The notes beneath the pieces were generated by a model. The model worked only from the letters and a program-made list of their open reading frames with translations. It was not told the DNA's origin and ran no database searches. From the NCBI GenBank assembly GCA_020633725.1, contig JACKDC010000003.1:434001-498000 (forward strand): a stretch of DNA of 64,000 nucleotides, read 5' to 3'. The position numbers were made by a program, and so were the translations under genes. The stretch comes from Candidatus Latescibacterota bacterium. Lineage in GTDB: Bacteria > Krumholzibacteriota > Krumholzibacteriia > JACNKJ01. The stretch's first letter is position 1. Every line of letters starts with the position of its first letter. Positions 59,448 to 64,000 of the stretch are shown in pieces.

Positions 59448-59738
59448 CTAGCCGTTCTGGACGACGATGTCGATGGTGTCGCCCTCCGCCAGGGTCACCA
59501 CGGCCTTCTTCCACGACGGGCGCATGCCCTCGAAGCGGCCCAGCCGCTTCAGCTTGCCCCGGACGGTCATGGTGCGCACGTCCTTGACGGTCACCTTGAA
59601 GATCTCCTCGATGGCCCGCTTGATCTCGGGCTTGGCCGCCCGGCGGTCCACCTCGAAGACGTAGCGGTTGTGTGCCTGCAGCTGCGAGCTCTTCTCCGTG
59701 AGCAGCGCTCGCCGCACGACGTGATAGACGTCCTTCAT
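59448..59738 (-). CDS. rplW: 50S ribosomal protein L23
   Basis: 96 residues: MKDVYHVVRRALLTEKSSQLQAHNRYVFEVDRRAAKPEIKRAIEEIF and the end DTIDIVVQNG. ATG 59738 overlaps the rplD stop (ATGA); a longer reading to 59801 lies inside rplD and is rejected. Docking site for SRP and trigger factor. Confidence 0.97.
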   Translation of the reverse strand: MKDVYHVVRRALLTEKSSQLQAHNRYVFEVDRRAAKPEIKRAIEEIFKVTVKDVRTMTVRGKLKRLGRFEGMRPSWKKAVVTLAEGDTIDIVVQNG

Positions 59739-60370
59739 GCTCCGAACACCTCCTTGACCTGCTCGAGGGCCGGCGCGGTCAGGACCACCTTGTCCGCCCA
59801 CATCACCTGGTACGCGTTCAGCTCGCGGCCGACGATGAAGTCCAGGTTGCGCAGGTTGCGCGCGGACTTGCAGATGTCGAGATCGTACTCGTCCAGGACC
59901 AGCAGGATCTTCTCGCGCCCCTCGCTGAGGCCCATGCCCGCGATCAGCGTCTTGAAGTCCTTGGTGCGCGGCGTGTCGGGCGTGAAGCCGTCCACCACCA
60001 GCACGTCGCCGGCGCCGGCGCGGTCGCTCAGCGCGGACAGCAGCGCGGCGCGGCGCGCCTTGCGGGGCATCGCGTAGCTGTGGTCACGCGTCTTGGGACC
60101 GAAGGTCGTGCCGCCGCCGTAGCGCGTGGGGCTCTTGGCGGAGCCCGCGCGGGCGCGGCCCGTGCCCTTCTGACGGAACAGCTTGGCCGTGGAGCCGGTC
60201 ACGTCGGAGCGGTCCTTGGTGTGGGCGGTCCCGGCGCGCTGGTTGGCCTGGTAGTTGCGCACGGCCTCCCAGATGAGGTGTCCCTTCACCTCCTGACCGA
60301 AGATCGCCTCGGGCAGTTCCACCGTGCCGGTGCTCTTGCCCTTGCCGTCGTAGAGATTTGCGTTCGGCAT
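59735..60370 (-). CDS. rplD: 50S ribosomal protein L4
   Basis: 211 residues: NANLYDGKGKSTGTVELPEAIFG, the tunnel loop KLFRQKGTGRARAGSAKSPTRYGGGTTFGPKTRDHSY and NLDFIVGRELNAYQVMWADKVVLT. ATG 60370 with GGAG five bases upstream. It directly follows rpsJ, with only 52 bases between them; the expected rplC is missing. Confidence 0.97.
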   Translation of the reverse strand: MPNANLYDGKGKSTGTVELPEAIFGQEVKGHLIWEAVRNYQANQRAGTAHTKDRSDVTGSTAKLFRQKGTGRARAGSAKSPTRYGGGTTFGPKTRDHSYAMPRKARRAALLSALSDRAGAGDVLVVDGFTPDTPRTKDFKTLIAGMGLSEGREKILLVLDEYDLDICKSARNLRNLDFIVGRELNAYQVMWADKVVLTAPALEQVKEVFGA

Positions 60371-60395
60371 TGCTACTCCAGTTGCCTTGCCGGCG

Positions 60396-60415
60396 CCGCG
60401 CCTCAGCGGGCGCGG
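60396..60415 (-). promoter_or_regulatory. 7-bp hairpin at the rpsJ-rplD junction
   Basis: CCGCGCC-N6-GGCGCGG sits in the 52-base gap where rplC would normally be encoded. It may be a processing or attenuation structure, or a scar of rearrangement. No rplC-like residues can be read on either side. Confidence 0.35.
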
Positions 60416-60422
60416 GGCGGCG

Positions 60423-60734
60423 TCAGACCTTGATCTCGATGTCCACGCCCGCCGGCAGATCCAGCTTGGTCAGGGCGTCGAGGGTGGCCGGGGTCGACTT
60501 GGTGATCTCGATGAGGCGCTTGTGCACCCGCATCTCGAACTGCTCGCGCGACTTCTTGTCCACGTGCGGCGAGCGCAGCACCGTGTAGAGCGACCGCTGC
60601 GTCGGCAGCGGGATCGGCCCCGAGATCTCGGCGCCCGTGCGCTTGGCCGTGCGAACGATCTCGAACGCCGAGCGGTCCAGCGTGCTGTGCTCGTAGGCCT
60701 TCAGCCTGATCTTGATCTTCTGTCCGGTGTACAC
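60423..60734 (-). CDS. rpsJ: 30S ribosomal protein S10 (NusE)
   Basis: 103 residues: KIKIRLKAYEHSTLDRSAFEIVRTAKRTGAEISGPIPLPTQRSLYTVLRSPHVDKKSREQFEMRVHKRLIEI. GTG 60734 with GGAGGA six bases upstream. First gene of the S10 block; also an antitermination partner of NusB. Confidence 0.98.
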   Translation of the reverse strand: MYTGQKIKIRLKAYEHSTLDRSAFEIVRTAKRTGAEISGPIPLPTQRSLYTVLRSPHVDKKSREQFEMRVHKRLIEITKSTPATLDALTKLDLPAGVDIEIKV

Positions 60735-60807
60735 CGTTCTCCTCCAATCGTGCGGCTACGCCAGCTTCAGCCGTTCGGCCGCCTGCTCGCCGCCCCTAGA
60801 TCGCTGG

Positions 60808-61998
<1,191 letters not shown>

Positions 61999-62023
61999 GA
62001 CGAGTCAACCTCCTCTACGGGCC

Positions 62024-64000
62024 CTAGGCTCCGAACCCGACAAAACGACTAGCGATGCTCTTGGGCACGGCCTCGAAGTGAGAGAACTGCATCGAGTAGA
62101 CCGCGCGTCCCTGGGACAGAGACCGCAACTGGGTCATGTAACCAAACATCTCTGACAGCGGAACGGAGGCCGTCACCACCTGCATCGCGTGGCGGGGCTG
62201 CATGCCGTCCACCTTGCCGCGACGCGAGTTGATGTCGCCCACCACTTCACCCGTGAAATCGCCCGGGGTGACGACCTCCACGGCCATCACCGGCTCGAGC
62301 AGAATCGGCTCGGCCTTCAGCGCCGCCTCACGGAAGGCGATCGCCGTGGCCGCCTGGAAGGCCTGGGGCGTGGAGTCCACCTCGTGGTGGCTCCCGTCGA
62401 GCAGGGTGACCTTGCAGTCCACCAGCTCGTAGCCCGCCAGCACGCCGGAACTCATGGAGGCCCGGGCGCTCTGCTCCACCGCCGCGACGAACTCCGCCGG
62501 CAGCGCCTGCGGGCTCATCGCGCTCGCGAAGACGAAACCCGCCCCCGTGCCCGCCGGCTCGATGGCCAGCTTCACGTGGGCGAAGACGCCCTTGCCGGCC
62601 ACCTGGCGCTGGAAGCGGTGCTCCGCCTCGCCCCTGGCCGCCACCGACTCCTTGTAGACCACCTGGGGCTTGCCCACGTTGGCCTCGACCTTGAATTCGC
62701 GCACCATGCGATCGCGCAGGATCTCCAGGTGCAGCTCGCCCATGCCCGCGATCAGGGTCTGGCCGGTCTCCTTGTCGACCCGCACCTGGAAGGTGGGGTC
62801 TTCGTCGGCCAGGCGCTCCAGGGCCAGCTTGAGCTTCTCCTCGTCGGCCTTGGTCTTGGGCTCGATGGCGATGTCGATCACCGGCTCCGGGAAGCTCATG
62901 GACTCGAGCACGATCGGGTGCGAGACGTCGGTCACGGTGTCGCCGGTGCGCACGGATTTGAGGCCGACCACGGCGACGATCTCGCCCGCGCTGGCGTCGG
63001 CCACCTCCTCCCGCTTGTTGGCGTGCATCCGCAGAAAGCGTCCCATGCGTTCTTTCTTCCCCGTCGTGACGTTCAGCGCCATCTCACCGGACTTCAGGGT
63101 GCCGCTGTAGACCCTGAAGAATGTCAGTCGTCCCGCGAAGGCGTCGCTGGCCACCTTGAAGGCCAGTGCCGCGAAGGGCGCCTTGGGGTCGGGGGCGCGT
63201 TCCGCGCGTCCCTTGCCGTTTGGCAGTTCGCCCTCCACCGCGGGCAGGTCCATCGGACTCGGCAGGTAGTCGATGATCCCGTCGAGCACGCGCTGGACAC
63301 CCTTGTTCTTGAAGGCCGCGCCCGCGAAGACCGGCACCAGCCGCCCTTCCAGCGTCGCCTTGCGGATCGCGCGATCCAGCAGTTCCGCGCTCACCGCTTC
63401 CCCGCCCAGGTAGGTCTCGGCCAGTTCGTCGTCGAACTCGGCCGCGGCCTCGATCAGTCGCTCGCGGGCGGCATCCGCCTTCTCCGCGAGCGCGGCGGGG
63501 ATCTCGTCGGTCGCGTAGCGCTGGCCCAGACTCTCTTCGTCGTAGTACAGCGCCTGCATCCGCACGAGATCGATCAACCCCTTGAAGGCGTCCTCGGCGC
63601 CGATGGGCAGGGTCACGGGCACCCCGTTGGCCCCCAGCCGCGTCCGAATCGCCTCCACCACCGCCTCGAAATCCGCCCCCACCCGGTCCATCTTGTTGAC
63701 GAAGGCGAGACGCGGCACATGGTACCGATCCGCCTGCCGCCACACCGTCTCCGACTGGGGTTCCACGCCGCCCACGGCGCAGAAGACGGCGATCATCCCG
63801 TCCAGCACCCTCAGACTCCGCTCCACCTCCACGGTGAAGTCCACGTGCCCGGGGGTATCGATGATGTTGATCCGGTGGTCCCGCCAGTAGCAGGTCGTGG
63901 CCGCCGAGGTGATCGTGATCCCCCGCTCCCGCTCCTGCTCCATCCAGTCCATCGTGGCGGCGCCGTCGTGCACCTCGCCCATCCGATGGATGATGCCCGC
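62024..64000 (-). CDS. fusA: elongation factor G of the str operon, 5' end outside window
   Basis: About 658 residues visible; the frame is open to the window edge (AGIIHRMGEVHDGAATMDWM), so only about 40 residues including the P-loop are missing. Switch I RGITITSAATTCYW, G3 DTPGHVDF, G4 NKMDRVGADF, G5 GAAFKNKGVQRV, domain IV with FQRQVAGKGVFAHVKLAIEP. It differs clearly from the EF-G at 16012 (for example the switch-I flank and the domain IV tip). It is in the normal position upstream of tuf. Upstream rpsG/rpsL would lie beyond the window. Confidence 0.96.
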   Translation of the reverse strand, partial: AGIIHRMGEVHDGAATMDWMEQERERGITITSAATTCYWRDHRINIIDTPGHVDFTVEVERSLRVLDGMIAVFCAVGGVEPQSETVWRQADRYHVPRLAFVNKMDRVGADFEAVVEAIRTRLGANGVPVTLPIGAEDAFKGLIDLVRMQALYYDEESLGQRYATDEIPAALAEKADAARERLIEAAAEFDDELAETYLGGEAVSAELLDRAIRKATLEGRLVPVFAGAAFKNKGVQRVLDGIIDYLPSPMDLPAVEGELPNGKGRAERAPDPKAPFAALAFKVASDAFAGRLTFFRVYSGTLKSGEMALNVTTGKKERMGRFLRMHANKREEVADASAGEIVAVVGLKSVRTGDTVTDVSHPIVLESMSFPEPVIDIAIEPKTKADEEKLKLALERLADEDPTFQVRVDKETGQTLIAGMGELHLEILRDRMVREFKVEANVGKPQVVYKESVAARGEAEHRFQRQVAGKGVFAHVKLAIEPAGTGAGFVFASAMSPQALPAEFVAAVEQSARASMSSGVLAGYELVDCKVTLLDGSHHEVDSTPQAFQAATAIAFREAALKAEPILLEPVMAVEVVTPGDFTGEVVGDINSRRGKVDGMQPRHAMQVVTASVPLSEMFGYMTQLRSLSQGRAVYSMQFSHFEAVPKSIASRFVGFGA

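Noticed and set aside
62024..64000. The str-operon EF-G as a degraded duplicate
   Set aside because: Its GTPase motifs and domain IV are intact; it only looks incomplete because the window ends inside it.

Overview
The window is very GC-rich, densely packed bacterial chromosome with no rRNA, insertion sequence, prophage or CRISPR array. Two large secreted proteins end in FlgD-like Ig domains ('PNPFNP' motif), there are many GTG/TTG starts, and a pyruvate:ferredoxin oxidoreductase sits with an ADP-forming acetyl-CoA synthetase. This mix suggests an uncultivated lineage near Candidatus Eisenbacteria/Krumholzibacteriota or another FCB-like phylum. That placement is inference from protein style, not a computed phylogeny.

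Layout. 1-7580 (+): a fermentative energy module of nifJ (5' end outside the window), a dihydroorotate-dehydrogenase-like protein, a fused ADP-forming acyl-CoA synthetase and a CoA-transferase/GNAT fusion; together they can take pyruvate to acetyl-CoA, acetate and ATP. 7652-14530: three exported proteins. 14751-18837 (+): an AI-2E-type permease, then a mitochondrial-EF-G1-like elongation factor G co-directional with a RecA/KaiC-like ATPase. 18962-19486 (-): ferritin. 19738-28781 (+): exported beta-propeller protein, RND adaptor and two RND permeases. 28778-33157: an Hpt protein, SixA, Ppx/GppA, PPK2 and an SRPBCC protein (phosphohistidine and polyphosphate metabolism). 33319-36486 (+): a retropepsin-like protease, RimK ligase, aspartoacylase-like and lipocalin operon. 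36550-37740: exported propeller lipoprotein. 37778-40433 (-): perR-katG. 40542-43181 (+): TetR, SRPBCC, VOC and YCF48-like genes. 43178-44862 (-): padR plus a membrane protein. 44975-45922 (-): an SDR oxidoreductase.

45999-64000 (-) is the ribosomal superoperon. In transcription order it is fusA, tuf, rpsJ, rplD, rplW, rplB, rpsS, rplV, rpsC, rplP, rpmC, rpsQ, rplN, rplX, rplE, rpsN, rpsH, rplF, rplR, rpsE, rpmD, rplO, secY, adk, map, infA, rpmJ, rpsM, rpsK, rpsD, rpoA, rplQ and tRNA-Asn, closed by a strong hairpin. The order is canonical except that rplC (L3) is absent between rpsJ and rplD.

The best regulatory region is 40434-40541. There two divergent consensus-like sigma70 promoters drive perR-katG and tetR, each placing the predicted transcription start at about the A of the start codon (leaderless), each overlapped by a dyad. 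A third good promoter with a perfect CATACAT-N9-ATGTATG dyad precedes padR.

No gene-free stretch exceeds 300 bases. The longest are 19487-19737 (no convincing promoter seen) and 14531-14750 (a promoter for the beta-helix gene, otherwise nothing recognised).
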